A program made the position numbers and the translations under genes. Below, piece by piece: positions 18,569-28,273 of a stretch of DNA of 64,000 nucleotides (its first letter is position 1; each line of letters begins with the position of its first letter). Source of the DNA: JAOSJL01 sp963704035 (lineage in GTDB: Bacteria > Actinomycetota > Acidimicrobiia > IMCC26256 > JAOSJL01). The DNA is taken from the NCBI GenBank assembly GCA_963704035.1, contig CAVPGR010000004.1, forward strand, positions 930,001 to 994,000. Direction: 5' to 3'. The notes beneath the pieces are model-generated. The model did not search any database, was not told the origin of the DNA, and saw only the letters and a list, made by a program, of their open reading frames with translations.

Positions 18569-19318
18569 TCAGCGCCACTCGCGGCTGATCGACGAGGCCG
18601 TCCATCGTGCGACGCGCCACACGCCCCAGGGGTCCTGCATGTGAGCGCCTTCGTTCCAGCGCACCTTCCGCACACCGCCGTCCTCGGGGTAGCGCAGGTT
18701 GAACGCGAAGCACGACGTGCCTTCGGTCAGTCCCCCCTTGCCGTCGCTGACCCACACCCGACAGTCCTTGGCCTGGAGCGCCCGCCACCAGCTGACGTGG
18801 CCGGCTCCGGTCATCGCCGCCACGATCCCTGCGTCGTAGCTGACCCGATTGGTGCGAGTCCTGCGGGCAAAGGGCGGCGGTGACACCACGTACGGTTCCG
18901 CTCCGAGCGAACGCACGTCAGCGATCGTCGCCTCGAGCTCGCGGTTCCAGGCGCGGTGCCACGCGTCTGTTCCGACATTCGATGACGAGAGGTCGTTGCC
19001 GGTCCACGCCATCACGACGATGTCGGCACCGGTCTCTCTAATGGCGTCACGCACACGGCGGCGAGCCGGATCGGCGAGCAGACTCTCGCCCTTCACGGCG
19101 CGAAAGTGGACCGTCGCGTGGAGACCGTCGCGTTCGAGTTCGGCCTTGATCGCGGACTCGGCCTGCCACATGATCGAGTCACCCATCAGAACGACCGTTC
19201 GGCTCTCGTCCGTGGTCGCGAGTGGTCGAACGGGTTGCACCGTGGCGATGCCGCACGCTGAGAGGGCAAGCGCCGCGACGAGGCCGCACAAGATCCGACG
19301 CGCTGTCTGACTCCGCAT
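18569..19318 (-). CDS. SGNH/GDSL hydrolase-like lipoprotein
   Basis: 249 residues. Lipobox ALSACGI after a short basic N-terminus. Block I reads VVLMGDSIMWQ with the GDS nucleophile, block III VMAWTGNDLS with G-x-N-D, and a late NEGAHMQDPWG could supply the His. This is the SGNH esterase/acetyltransferase-type hydrolase fold, anchored outside the membrane. Substrate unknown; carbohydrate O-acyl groups are common for the family. Confidence 0.75.
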   Translation of the reverse strand: MRSQTARRILCGLVAALALSACGIATVQPVRPLATTDESRTVVLMGDSIMWQAESAIKAELERDGLHATVHFRAVKGESLLADPARRRVRDAIRETGADIVVMAWTGNDLSSSNVGTDAWHRAWNRELEATIADVRSLGAEPYVVSPPPFARRTRTNRVSYDAGIVAAMTGAGHVSWWRALQAKDCRVWVSDGKGGLTEGTSCFAFNLRYPEDGGVRKVRWNEGAHMQDPWGVWRVARWTASSISREWR

Positions 19319-19367
19319 GAACCCGCCCGTGGTTCGCCCCGTTGTCCGACAGGCACTCTAGGCCCTA

Positions 19368-19392
19368 TGTCAGCTTTATCGTCAATCTGACA
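19368..19392. promoter_or_regulatory. TGTCAG/CTGACA inverted repeat between two leftward genes
   Basis: TGTCAG and CTGACA form perfect 6-base arms around an AT-richer 13-base spacer upstream of the SGNH gene. The local drop in GC content and symmetry suggest a promoter/operator. On the minus strand TTGACG and TAGAGT could serve as -35 and -10, but their 19-base spacing is long. Confidence 0.3.
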
Positions 19393-19414
19393 ATATGACC
19401 GTTGATTCTGTTTT

Positions 19415-19837
19415 CTACCCAGTGGCGGGCTCGAGTTGGACGACCTTCCAATCGGCGATGCCCTCGACCTCAGACGGCGCGGCGTCGGTGATCAGGATGA
19501 CCTCGGTCGCTTCGTCGAACTCGGGATAGGAATCACCCTCGGTGAAGGCGGTGAAGTCGCGCGGGGCGTAGGGCGTGACGTCGCCGAGATCCAGGGAGTC
19601 CGACCAGCTGTGGATCGCCTCCTTCTCGGTCACGAGCGCGAACTCGGCGTACCGGCGGTTGTCGATGTCGTCGAGCTCGCCGGGGACCTGCCGCCACACC
19701 TCTTCCATCGGGAAGGAGCTGTCGACCACCACCAGAACCCGGTCGGGGTTGGAATTGCGCCACAAGTGGTAGCCGACGCTGAACGTCCCGATGACGACGA
19801 CCACGATGCCCAGCCAGATGGCGAGCGCCTTCACCAC
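19415..19837 (-). CDS. Small single-pass membrane protein of the VWA/TelA cluster
   Basis: 140 residues. GTG start, one N-terminal helix (ALAIWLGIVVVVIGTFSVGY), then a soluble domain starting DRVLVVVDSSFPMEEV and containing EVILITDAAPS. The hydrophobic strand followed by DSS and later ITDA recall a degenerate VWA fold, but the MIDAS DxSxS is not complete. It is last in the operon with the VWA lipoprotein (15-base gap), so it probably works with it. No named family recognised. Confidence 0.55.
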   Translation of the reverse strand: MVKALAIWLGIVVVVIGTFSVGYHLWRNSNPDRVLVVVDSSFPMEEVWRQVPGELDDIDNRRYAEFALVTEKEAIHSWSDSLDLGDVTPYAPRDFTAFTEGDSYPEFDEATEVILITDAAPSEVEGIADWKVVQLEPATG

Positions 19838-19852
19838 ACCTGCCCGGCGCGC

Positions 19853-21544
19853 CTAGAACTGGGCATTGAAGAGAGCTCCGATCTCGTATTCGACGTCCTC
19901 CGTGTCGGCGTTGAGGCTCGCCGCCTCGACGAGCGACGCGACCCGTCCGAGCTCGTCGAGATCCGCCTCGAACCCGATCGTGTACACCGGGATGCCGAGC
20001 CCCTCGATGACCGGCTGGACCTCTTCGAAGGTGTACCCATCCCTGGTTTCGCCGTCGGTCAGCACGAAGAGCAGTGGTTTGATCTCGGGATTGGTGGCCT
20101 GCGCGTTCAGCAGCATGTCGAGGCCGACGAGGATGGCGTCGTACATGGCGGTACCGCCCTGAGCCTCGAGATCCTCGGCGGCAGCGACGAACGCGGCTCT
20201 CTGATTGAGGTCGAACTCGGCGATCGGAAGCCGCCTGACGACCTCGTCGTTGAACTGGACGAAACCGATCGAGTTGTCGGGTGTGATGAAGCCCGCTCCG
20301 GCCGTCAGGGCGGCCTGGAGAGCCTGGATCTTCTCGCCGTTCATCGATCCGCTGTTGTCGGCGACGAAGACGCCGACGACCGGGCGTCCGGCATCCTTCT
20401 TCTCCTTCCAGACCTGCTGAGCGGCAATCATCGTCTCGCCCGAAGGCAGTTCGTAGCCGGACTCGTAGTCGAAGGGAGGGTCGAATCCGAAGTCGGCCGC
20501 GAGCTCGCGGTACTCGGGGCGCTCCGCGAACGATCCGAAGAGCTCGAGGGCCTCGGCCGTTTCGGGCGCCGGGGTGCCGACCGCGTAGAGCGGGTTGTCG
20601 TGGGTGAACCCGAAGGGCGTGAACTCGTATCCCGATTGCAACTCCTCGGTGTTGACGAACGTCTGGTACTCCATGACGAAAGCGTCGAGGCTCCGGTCCT
20701 GCTCGACCGACTCGCGCATCTGCAACGTGGTGAGAGCAACGAACGGGACGTTCTCCTGGAAACGTTCGAAGGTGCTGACGACGTCGGGATCGAGCATCCG
20801 CGCCTCGTCGCCATCGGCGAAGGATTCGAGGACGGTGACGAGGAAGTTCAGACCGGTGCTGCTGGCGAAGGGATCGGTGTAACCCATCACGAGATCGCCA
20901 CCGGCGACGTCGTCGATCACGGCAGCTGCGTCGAACTCTCCGGTCTCGCCCAGGGCCTCGGCAACCTCCGTCTTCATGACGACACCGGCCACGTTGCTCA
21001 CGAGGGATTCCCGCACGGGCGTCATTTCGGCGCCACTCGCTTGGGCCATCTCGATCCACAGGTGGTTGGACGGCGTGAACGCGTCGGGTAGGTAGGTCTC
21101 TGAGGAAATGAACTGATAGCCGATTCCTGACGGGATATACCGGACGGCGACCTTGGCCTCCGTGCCGTCGGCCAGTCGGATGTCGGCGTTGTTGAACGCG
21201 TTGGCGACGGCCACCAACCAGCTGTCGGTACCTTCTCCGGTCTTCTCGGTGGAACCGAAGATCTCCACGACCGTTCCCCCTGACGGAGGGTCGACGACGA
21301 GCGGGAACTCGTTGATATCCGGGAGACTTTCCGCCAGATCACTCTCGGCCCCGATCTCCACGGGAGCCCGCCGGTCGACCGTGTCGTCGGTGACGGGGAC
21401 GTTGTCGAGGAGATGATTCAGCTCCTCGGCCGCTTCGGCCTCCGTCAGGTCTCCTTTCGGACCCCCACCCCCGCACGCTGCCGCGCCCGCCACGAGCACG
21501 ATCACGAACGCCATCCAGCGCCGCCGCCGTCCTGAGATCATCAC
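19853..21544 (-). CDS. Lipoprotein with solute-binding-like and VWA domains
   Basis: 563 residues. Lipobox GAAACGGGG. Residues about 90-380 resemble an extracellular solute-binding fold (VVEIFGSTEKTGEGTD, GYTDPFASSTGLNFL, PLYAVG). Residues about 390-560 are a VWA domain: FVADNSGSMNG is the MIDAS (DxSxS), with GGTAMYDAI and LLFVLTDGETRDG. Proteins of this architecture occur beside TelA and XpaC homologues, as here. It probably binds a ligand or partner at the outer face of the membrane. Confidence 0.82.
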   Translation of the reverse strand: MMISGRRRRWMAFVIVLVAGAAACGGGGPKGDLTEAEAAEELNHLLDNVPVTDDTVDRRAPVEIGAESDLAESLPDINEFPLVVDPPSGGTVVEIFGSTEKTGEGTDSWLVAVANAFNNADIRLADGTEAKVAVRYIPSGIGYQFISSETYLPDAFTPSNHLWIEMAQASGAEMTPVRESLVSNVAGVVMKTEVAEALGETGEFDAAAVIDDVAGGDLVMGYTDPFASSTGLNFLVTVLESFADGDEARMLDPDVVSTFERFQENVPFVALTTLQMRESVEQDRSLDAFVMEYQTFVNTEELQSGYEFTPFGFTHDNPLYAVGTPAPETAEALELFGSFAERPEYRELAADFGFDPPFDYESGYELPSGETMIAAQQVWKEKKDAGRPVVGVFVADNSGSMNGEKIQALQAALTAGAGFITPDNSIGFVQFNDEVVRRLPIAEFDLNQRAAFVAAAEDLEAQGGTAMYDAILVGLDMLLNAQATNPEIKPLLFVLTDGETRDGYTFEEVQPVIEGLGIPVYTIGFEADLDELGRVASLVEAASLNADTEDVEYEIGALFNAQF

Positions 21545-21572
21545 TTCGCCTTTCCTCTCACGCGATTGACGG

Positions 21573-22784
21573 CTATCCGGCTTCCAATTCGAGTAGCGGC
21601 TCGGTGACCTGCACCTCTTCCATCCGGCGAATCGCTTCCTCCCCCTCGGACGTCAGCTGGTCGAGCTCGTCGATGCCGGCCGCCATCTGAGGCAACGCCT
21701 CACGCCGGTACCGCGAGATCTCGTCGATGGCGGCGTTGATGTCGGCGAACGCCGACTTGAGGGCTTCCATCTCCAGCATCGCGCCGGCAGCCTGCGTGTG
21801 GATCTCGGTGCCCTGCGTGCGCAGCTGCTCAGCAGTACCTGCGATCAGATCCGACGTCGTCTTGTTGATCATCGAGATCTTGTCGAGGACGATCTTCTGG
21901 TGCGCCAGCGCCAGAGCGACCGTCACCGCCACCTGGAGGGCGCTGATGGTCACGTCGAGAGCACGGTCGACACCTCGGATCAGTTCGCGGTTGTTCCGGA
22001 CGATGAGCTCGGTCGCGAGCACACCCTGTTGGTTGACGGCGAGCTGCTGTTGGAGATCCATCGTCCGCTGGCGAAGCGGGAACAGCAGTTCCTCTTCGAC
22101 GAACTTGCGCTTGGCATCGTCAGCGGCGATCTCCCGATCCAGCTTGTCCTGGAGCTTCTGGTCCAGTGCCATCCCGAGCTCGGCCTGATCCTTCAGCTTC
22201 TCAGTCAGATCGAGCATCGCCTTCTGGTCTTCGCGCAGCGTCACGTTGTCGCGCGTGAGCTCGTCCCTGCCCTTGTCGAGCGAGTTGATGATGGCGTCGA
22301 TGACCGTCTGCGAGCTCTCGAACTTCGTGAAGTAGCGCTTCAGCGGTGTGCCGACTCCCGGGATCATTCCCAGGAACCGTGTGAACCAGCCGGGCGACAG
22401 GTCGACCTTGTTGGGATCGAGATTTTCGACCTGGATCTTGAGGTCGACGAGCCCCTTGGCCACCGGGCCACCTTCGTCCGAATGCCGCGTGAGCTCCTTC
22501 ACCGGCGCGCGGAGCATCTCGCTTCGCGACGCCGCGCGGCGCTGGAGGTCGCGCCCCATGGTCTCGACGGCGGACCGACCACGGTCGACCGCGTCGGTAT
22601 CGGTGACGTCGACAGAGAGAAGACGGTCGGCGTACTCGGCGGCGCGCGCCTCGATTTCGGGGTCGATGGCGTCCTCGACAGGGACGGGGAGATCCAAACC
22701 CTGTTCGGCCTCGGCGACATCGAGACTGAGATTCAGCGGTTGGACCGCCACGGCCTTCGAAGCACTCGATTCGTCTGTACTCAT
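21573..22784 (-). CDS. TelA/YaaN-family toxic anion resistance protein
   Basis: 403 residues, cytoplasmic, almost wholly helical with long coiled coils. Family features: GWFTRFLGMIPGVGTPLKRY, then KFESSQTVIDAIINSLDKG, and a Gln-rich central helix. ATG at 22784 is supported by GGAGG upstream and ATGA overlap with the preceding gene. Members are linked to tellurite/cell-envelope stress in other bacteria; the biochemical function is not known. Confidence 0.85.
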   Translation of the reverse strand: MSTDESSASKAVAVQPLNLSLDVAEAEQGLDLPVPVEDAIDPEIEARAAEYADRLLSVDVTDTDAVDRGRSAVETMGRDLQRRAASRSEMLRAPVKELTRHSDEGGPVAKGLVDLKIQVENLDPNKVDLSPGWFTRFLGMIPGVGTPLKRYFTKFESSQTVIDAIINSLDKGRDELTRDNVTLREDQKAMLDLTEKLKDQAELGMALDQKLQDKLDREIAADDAKRKFVEEELLFPLRQRTMDLQQQLAVNQQGVLATELIVRNNRELIRGVDRALDVTISALQVAVTVALALAHQKIVLDKISMINKTTSDLIAGTAEQLRTQGTEIHTQAAGAMLEMEALKSAFADINAAIDEISRYRREALPQMAAGIDELDQLTSEGEEAIRRMEEVQVTEPLLELEAG

Positions 22785-23584
22785 GGCTCGTTCCTCCAAG
22801 GATCTCTCGATTGGTCGGTACTCATCGCGAGCGCGTACTTGCTCGCCCGCACAGCGAGCGCTTCGAGTTCCGCCACGGCGACGTCGGCGTCTTCGGACGC
22901 GTGCTCCCGCCCGATCGGCGCGTCCGCCAGTGCCGTGGCGGTCGTGTCGAGAGCGGTGATCGCTGTCTCGTTCTGGGCGAGCAGCTTCGCCACACGCTCG
23001 GTCTGACGGTCTCGCAACGCCCGCCTGTTCTCGAGCGTCGCGATCTCCTCCCGCCCCTTCCCGGCGTCGCCGCCGCTCTCCAACTCGGCGAGGCGATCAT
23101 TGAGACGGTCCTCGTCGATGTTGCTCACACTCCGGAGGGAGATCGCGACTTCACGGAGCTTGTCGACGCTTCCCGAGTAGACGTTGTGCGCAGTGCCGAG
23201 ATAGCGGCTGTAGGTCATCTCGCCGGCGTTGAGGCGCTCGCGCAACACGTCGGTCAGGCTCTCCAGCCTCGTTCCGAGCATGCGGAGCTGATCCGCTCCC
23301 TGCTCGCAGCCGAGTTCGCGCAGTTGGCGCTCGAGCTCTTCCCGCTCCTTGCGGTCTTCCTCGCTCGTGTCGTGCTTGCTGAACTCGAGCTTGTCGATCG
23401 TGCCCGTGGCCGACATGGTGAGCGGCCAGACCAAGAGGAGCGCCGCACCCATCGCGACCAGGAAGAGCGTGATCAGAAGTGGCGGGTCGAAGAACCGGAT
23501 CATCATCAGGACACCGACGATCACCACGACCGTCGCGAACCAGGTGGGCGGATAGGACGCGACGGTAGAAAAGGACTTCTTCAC
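22781..23584 (-). CDS. Two-helix membrane protein, XpaC-like
   Basis: 267 residues. Two adjacent N-terminal helices (TWFATVVVIVGVLMMIRFF and LLITLFLVAMGAALLLVW) and a long helical cytoplasmic domain. Position directly before telA with a 4-base overlap, and this architecture, match XpaC (5-bromo-4-chloroindolyl phosphate hydrolysis family), which pairs with TelA/YaaN in Bacillus. Assignment rests on context and topology more than on motifs. Confidence 0.6.
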   Translation of the reverse strand: MKKSFSTVASYPPTWFATVVVIVGVLMMIRFFDPPLLITLFLVAMGAALLLVWPLTMSATGTIDKLEFSKHDTSEEDRKEREELERQLRELGCEQGADQLRMLGTRLESLTDVLRERLNAGEMTYSRYLGTAHNVYSGSVDKLREVAISLRSVSNIDEDRLNDRLAELESGGDAGKGREEIATLENRRALRDRQTERVAKLLAQNETAITALDTTATALADAPIGREHASEDADVAVAELEALAVRASKYALAMSTDQSRDPWRNEP

Positions 23585-23708
23585 GTAGGACGAACCATCC
23601 TCCGCACATCGGAAGAACGCCTCCGACCGCCCATGGTCGACTCTCCCTCACGCATAGGCACCACAACCCAGAGCTTAGGCCGGGAACGAAGGTCTTCGAC
23701 CGGTGGCT

Positions 23709-26102
23709 CTACTGGGCGCGTTCGCGTACGACGGTGGCAATGTCGATGCGTCGGACGGCCCGGAGAGCAGGCCACTGGGCGATCAACGCCGTGCCGACGA
23801 TGGCCAGCGCAGAGAAGATGAGCGTGGTCCAACGCATCTGCAGGTCGAAGTCGAACAGATCCGATGTGAAACTCGACATGAATGCCGCGGACACGAGGTA
23901 GCCCACCGCCAGGCCCACAGGAATCCCGATGATGGTGAGCAGGAGGGTCTCGCCGGTCATCAGCCGGTTGACCAACCGGACCGACAGCCCGTTGGCGCGC
24001 ATCGTGGCCAGTTCGACGGCGCGCTCGGAGATGTTCACCGAAATCATGTTGAACAACAGGGCGAAGGCCATGCTGGCTCCGAAGATCAGCATGATTCCCA
24101 CGAATACATAGAAGAAGGACATGGCCTGGTTCGCGGTGTCCTGCAATGCCCGCGTGGAGATCACGGCGGCCACCGAGTCGAGGTCGAGCAGGAGCGACCG
24201 CACCGCATCCGCGTCGGCTCCGTCGTCGTAGATGGCCATCACCGACGCCGCGGCCGGGGTGGCGAGCTGCTCCGGCGACACGGCGGGGCTGGCACCGGCC
24301 AGCAGCTCCTCGAGCTGACCCTGCTCCATGTACAGAAACGTACCGAGCGGCTCGTCCACGAAGCCGGCGATGGTCGTGTCGATCGTGGTTTCGGGGGAGG
24401 AGAACGCGATCGTGACGGCGTCTCCCACATCTGCTCCGATCAGGCCCTTGACCGACGAGCCTGCGAGCACGCCCGACTCGGGCAACGGGATCGTCCCACC
24501 CGACGACAGGAACGTGTGCATCTTGGTGTCGTGCGGGAACGCCTGGAGCTGCGTCGCGTACTGCTCGCTGCTGTGCTCGATCGTGGCGCCGAGCGCCAAC
24601 ACCCGCTCGGCGTCAGCCACACCGTCGGTGTCCGCCACCTTCGAGACGACGGACTCATCGACCGGCACGGTGAAGAACGCCTGAGCGTCATCGTGTTGAA
24701 TCTCGTCGAACTGTTCGCTCATGAGGATCTGGGTCGTGTCGAGCATCCCCCACGAGGCCAGGATGAGTGTGAGTGACAGCACCACGCCGATCACCATCGA
24801 GGCGCTGCGTCGCTTGTTCCGCCCGATCCCCCGCAACGACATTCGCCAGCGAATGGGCAGGTGTCGCAGCGGTGGGACGACCCGCTCGAGCAGGCTCGGG
24901 CCCGCGCCGGACGCCATCGCGTCGCCGCGCATCGCCTGCGCCGGACTGATCCGCGAGGCGGCGCGGGCGGGTACAAGAGCCGCGATCGCCCCCATCACGA
25001 TTCCGAACCCGATTCCGACGATCAGCGTGAGCGGGTAGAAGCCGACCACCGTGTCGGGGATGCTGAGCGCGCTCGTGTACGCACCGGTGATCAGACTCCC
25101 CAGGAGCACACCCGCGACAGCCCCGATGAATGCGCCGACGAACCCGACAAGCAGGCCGTAGGCGAGGAAGTGGCGCCGGACAGAGCGGGCCCCGAGTCCG
25201 TTGGCCATCAGCGTGCCGATCTGGGGCCGCTGCGACCGTACGATCCGATTCAAGAGGATGAGCGTGGCCATTCCCGCAGCTGTGAGGAACAGCAAGGGGA
25301 ACATCAGCGACAGCTGACCGAAGCCCTGGAGGTCCTCGCTGAGCGCCGCATTCGAGGGCTGGTCCGCCTGGGTCTGCACGTCGGTGGCCCCGTCGCGCGA
25401 GGCCACCTCTCCCAACTCGTCGTCGAGCTTCTCGCTGTCGACACCGTCGTCGTAGAGCACGAGCGTCTGGGTGACCTGGGTACTGGTCGGCGCCTTTCGA
25501 GCGAGCGACTCAGGTACGAACAGCACACCGAAGTCCTCGGGGGTCGTGAACAGCTGCTGGCGGCTACGGGCCGGCCACAGGTACTCGGCTGATACCACCG
25601 TGCCCACGACCTCGACGGTCTCGGAGCCTCCCTGTAGGAACACCTGGAGGGTGGCTCCGGGCTCGAGATCGAAGTGGTCGGCCATGTGCTTCTCGACGAG
25701 CACACCGGACGGCTTCTCCGACGACAGGTAGTCGCCCGTGACAACCCTGACCTTGTCAACCGTCGGCTGTTCGTCGACGGGCATTCCCACGATGCGTCCG
25801 TAGAGCTTCTGGTTGTCCCCCACGACGAAGGGAACGTCGGCCTGTCTTCGGCCGGCTACCGCCGCGACGCCGTCAGTCTCCTCGGCGGTGACACTGAAGC
25901 CGGCTGCGTCGCCACCGCTCACGGTCAAATCTGCGAAAGCCTGCTCGTCGTAGGTGCGGTGGTAGGAGCGGTTCAGGTTCCGGAACGCGTCGAACGACGC
26001 CGCGAACAGCGTGACGCCGAGAACGACCGTCGCAATCACCGCTGCGAACTGCCACCGCTGGCGGCGGATGTCGCGTCGCAGCTTGCGACCGAGGATGCTC
26101 AT
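23709..26102 (-). CDS. FtsX/MacB-family ABC transporter permease
   Basis: 797 residues. Typical double-module layout: an N-terminal helix (FAAVIATVVLGVTLFAASF), an extracytoplasmic MacB-like domain, three helices around residues 270-390, a second N-helix (MVIGVVLSLTLILASWGML), a second outer domain, and three C-terminal helices. ARAASRISPAQAMRGDA is the coupling-type motif. With the ATPase encoded 20 bases upstream it forms a lipoprotein- or peptide-exporting/mechanotransmitting transporter. Confidence 0.9.
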   Translation of the reverse strand: MSILGRKLRRDIRRQRWQFAAVIATVVLGVTLFAASFDAFRNLNRSYHRTYDEQAFADLTVSGGDAAGFSVTAEETDGVAAVAGRRQADVPFVVGDNQKLYGRIVGMPVDEQPTVDKVRVVTGDYLSSEKPSGVLVEKHMADHFDLEPGATLQVFLQGGSETVEVVGTVVSAEYLWPARSRQQLFTTPEDFGVLFVPESLARKAPTSTQVTQTLVLYDDGVDSEKLDDELGEVASRDGATDVQTQADQPSNAALSEDLQGFGQLSLMFPLLFLTAAGMATLILLNRIVRSQRPQIGTLMANGLGARSVRRHFLAYGLLVGFVGAFIGAVAGVLLGSLITGAYTSALSIPDTVVGFYPLTLIVGIGFGIVMGAIAALVPARAASRISPAQAMRGDAMASGAGPSLLERVVPPLRHLPIRWRMSLRGIGRNKRRSASMVIGVVLSLTLILASWGMLDTTQILMSEQFDEIQHDDAQAFFTVPVDESVVSKVADTDGVADAERVLALGATIEHSSEQYATQLQAFPHDTKMHTFLSSGGTIPLPESGVLAGSSVKGLIGADVGDAVTIAFSSPETTIDTTIAGFVDEPLGTFLYMEQGQLEELLAGASPAVSPEQLATPAAASVMAIYDDGADADAVRSLLLDLDSVAAVISTRALQDTANQAMSFFYVFVGIMLIFGASMAFALLFNMISVNISERAVELATMRANGLSVRLVNRLMTGETLLLTIIGIPVGLAVGYLVSAAFMSSFTSDLFDFDLQMRWTTLIFSALAIVGTALIAQWPALRAVRRIDIATVVRERAQ

Positions 26103-26121
26103 CGACGCGGACCGGACCTGT

Positions 26122-26850
26122 TCACCACTCGAGCTCGTCGGGCAACTTGGGTGCGTCCTGACGCTCCACGCCCACGAGAGCGCCGTCGCGCAGGCGCATC
26201 ACGCGGTCTGCCATCTCAGCGATCGTCGAGTTGTGCGTGACCGTGACGACGGTCCGCCCCTGATCGCAGACCTCACGCAACAACGCCAGCACCTGGCGGC
26301 CGGTCTCCAGATCGAGCGAGCCGGTGGGTTCGTCGCACAGCAACACCGGCGGATCCTTGACGAGCGCCCGAGCGATTGCGACGCGTTGCTGCTCACCGCC
26401 GGACATCTGGCCCGGGAAGTGGTCGACGCGGTCACCGAGCCCCACTTCGCCGAGGCGGCTCCGACTGCGATCCTCCGCACCGTCACGGGTCGCCAATTCG
26501 GCGACCAGCTGCACGTTCTCGAGAGCGGTCAGCGTCGGGACCAGGTTGTAGAACTGGAAGATGAATCCGACTTTGTCGCGACGGAATTCGGTCTGGCCGT
26601 TCAGATCGAGGTTCGCGACCTCGACGTCGTCCACGCGAATCGATCCCGACGTCGGTTCCTCGATGGCGCCGATCAGGTTCAGCATCGTGGTCTTGCCGCT
26701 ACCGCTCGGCCCGAGCAGAACAACGAACTCACCCGGGTCGATCTCGAAATCGACTGCCCGGACGGCACGGACCAGTGTCTCCGCACTGCCGTAGGACTTC
26801 GTCAGACCGCCCACCGCGACCGCTGGTACCCCGTTTTCCATATTGTCCAT
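26122..26850 (-). CDS. ABC transporter ATP-binding protein, LolD/MacB type
   Basis: 242 residues. Walker A GPSGSGKTT, Q-loop FQFYNLVPTLTALENV (typical of the LolD/MacB group), signature MSGGEQQRVAIARAL, Walker B LLCDEPTGSLD, H-loop VTHN. It energises the FtsX-like permease gene that follows. Confidence 0.93.
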   Translation of the reverse strand: MDNMENGVPAVAVGGLTKSYGSAETLVRAVRAVDFEIDPGEFVVLLGPSGSGKTTMLNLIGAIEEPTSGSIRVDDVEVANLDLNGQTEFRRDKVGFIFQFYNLVPTLTALENVQLVAELATRDGAEDRSRSRLGEVGLGDRVDHFPGQMSGGEQQRVAIARALVKDPPVLLCDEPTGSLDLETGRQVLALLREVCDQGRTVVTVTHNSTIAEMADRVMRLRDGALVGVERQDAPKLPDELEW

Positions 26851-26967
26851 TCTCCCCTTCTAGCAGGATCGAGATGGCGCAGATCACGTATCGTCCGCAA
26901 TGACGGAGGGCGCACTCATTTCAGTTTGCGCCCATCCCCACGTATCCACGGCGAAAGAGCGTGCACG

Positions 26968-28273
26968 ATGAGTCAGCACGGCAAGCTCGCCATCCTTGTC
27001 GGCGGTGGACCGGCGCCGGGCATCAACAGCGTCATCGGCGCGGCGACGATCCGCGCCGAGCTCGCGGGCGTGGAGGTCGTCGGCGTCCGCGACGGCTTCG
27101 AGTGGATCATGCAGGGTGACATCGACCACGTCGTCGAACTGACCATGCCCGGTGTCAGCCGCATCCACTTCCGCGGTGGTTCGATCCTCGGAACCTCCCG
27201 CGCCAACCCGACCAAAGACCCTGCAGACCTCGCGCGGTGCATCGCGTCGCTCGAGAAGCTCGGTGTCTCGCAACTCGTCACCATCGGTGGCGACGACACC
27301 GCCTTTTCGGCGATGCGGCTCTCCGAGCTCGCAGCGGGCCGTATCCGCGTCGTACACACACCGAAGACCATCGACAACGACCTCGACCTCCCGCCGTGGG
27401 TCGACACCTTCGGTTTCCAGACTGCACGCCACTACGGCGTCGAGATCATCCAGAACCTCATGGTCGACGCCAAGACGACGGCGCGCTGGTACTTCGTGAT
27501 CGCGATGGGCCGCAAGGCGGGACATCTCGCTCTCGGGATGGGCAAGGCGGCCGCTGCCACGCTCACACTGATCCCCGAGGAGTTCGGCGAGAACTTCGGC
27601 CTGTCGCAGATCGTCGACACACTGGTCGGCGCCATCATCAAGCGGCTGAGCGCCGGTCGTCGCGACGGCGTCGCCGTGATCGCCGAGGGTGTCGTGCTCG
27701 GCCTCGATCCCGACGAGCTCGCACAACTCGCCGACGTCGAACACGATGCCCACGGCCACCTGCGCATCGCCGAGGTCGACATCGGCCACATCCTCAAGGA
27801 GAGGGTGCAGGAGCGACTCGACGAGCTCGACCTGGAGGCGACGATCGTCGCGAAGAACGTGGGCTACGAACTGCGCTGCGCGGATCCGATCCCCGTCGAC
27901 ATGGAGTACGCGCGCGACCTCGGCTACTGCGCGGCGAAGTACCTGCTCTCGGGCGGAACCGGCGTGATGGTCACGATGCAGGCGGGCCAGTTCGTGCCGG
28001 TGCCGTTCGACGAAATGCTCGACCCCGAGACGGGCCGTACGAAGGTGCGGGTCGTCGATCTGCACTCGACGCGCTACGCGATCGCCCGTCGCTACATGCT
28101 GCGGATACGCCGCGACGACTTCGACGAACCCCGACGAGCTCGCACGCCTCGCTTCCGCCGCGGGGATGACCGTCGACGCCTTCCGCGAGACGTTCGAACC
28201 ACTCGTCGCCGACGAGCTGCCGGCGCTCCAACTCAACATCGTGGGCCGGAACAGCGGGTCATCCGAGACCTGA
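26968..28273 (+). CDS. pfp: Pyrophosphate-dependent 6-phosphofructokinase (frameshift near the 3' end)
   Basis: PFK family: GGGPAPGINSVIGAA, TIGGDDTAFSA, PKTIDNDLDLPP, MGRKAGHLALG, IAEG. The GGDD and PKTIDND motifs carry the Asp and Lys that mark PPi use; ATP enzymes have Gly at both places. It phosphorylates fructose 6-phosphate reversibly with PPi in glycolysis. The frame breaks near 28126, where one extra C in CCCC separates DDFDEP from DELARLASAAGM; the repaired tail ends IVGRNSGSSET at 28273. Its 3' end overlaps the convergent protease gene. Confidence 0.85.
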
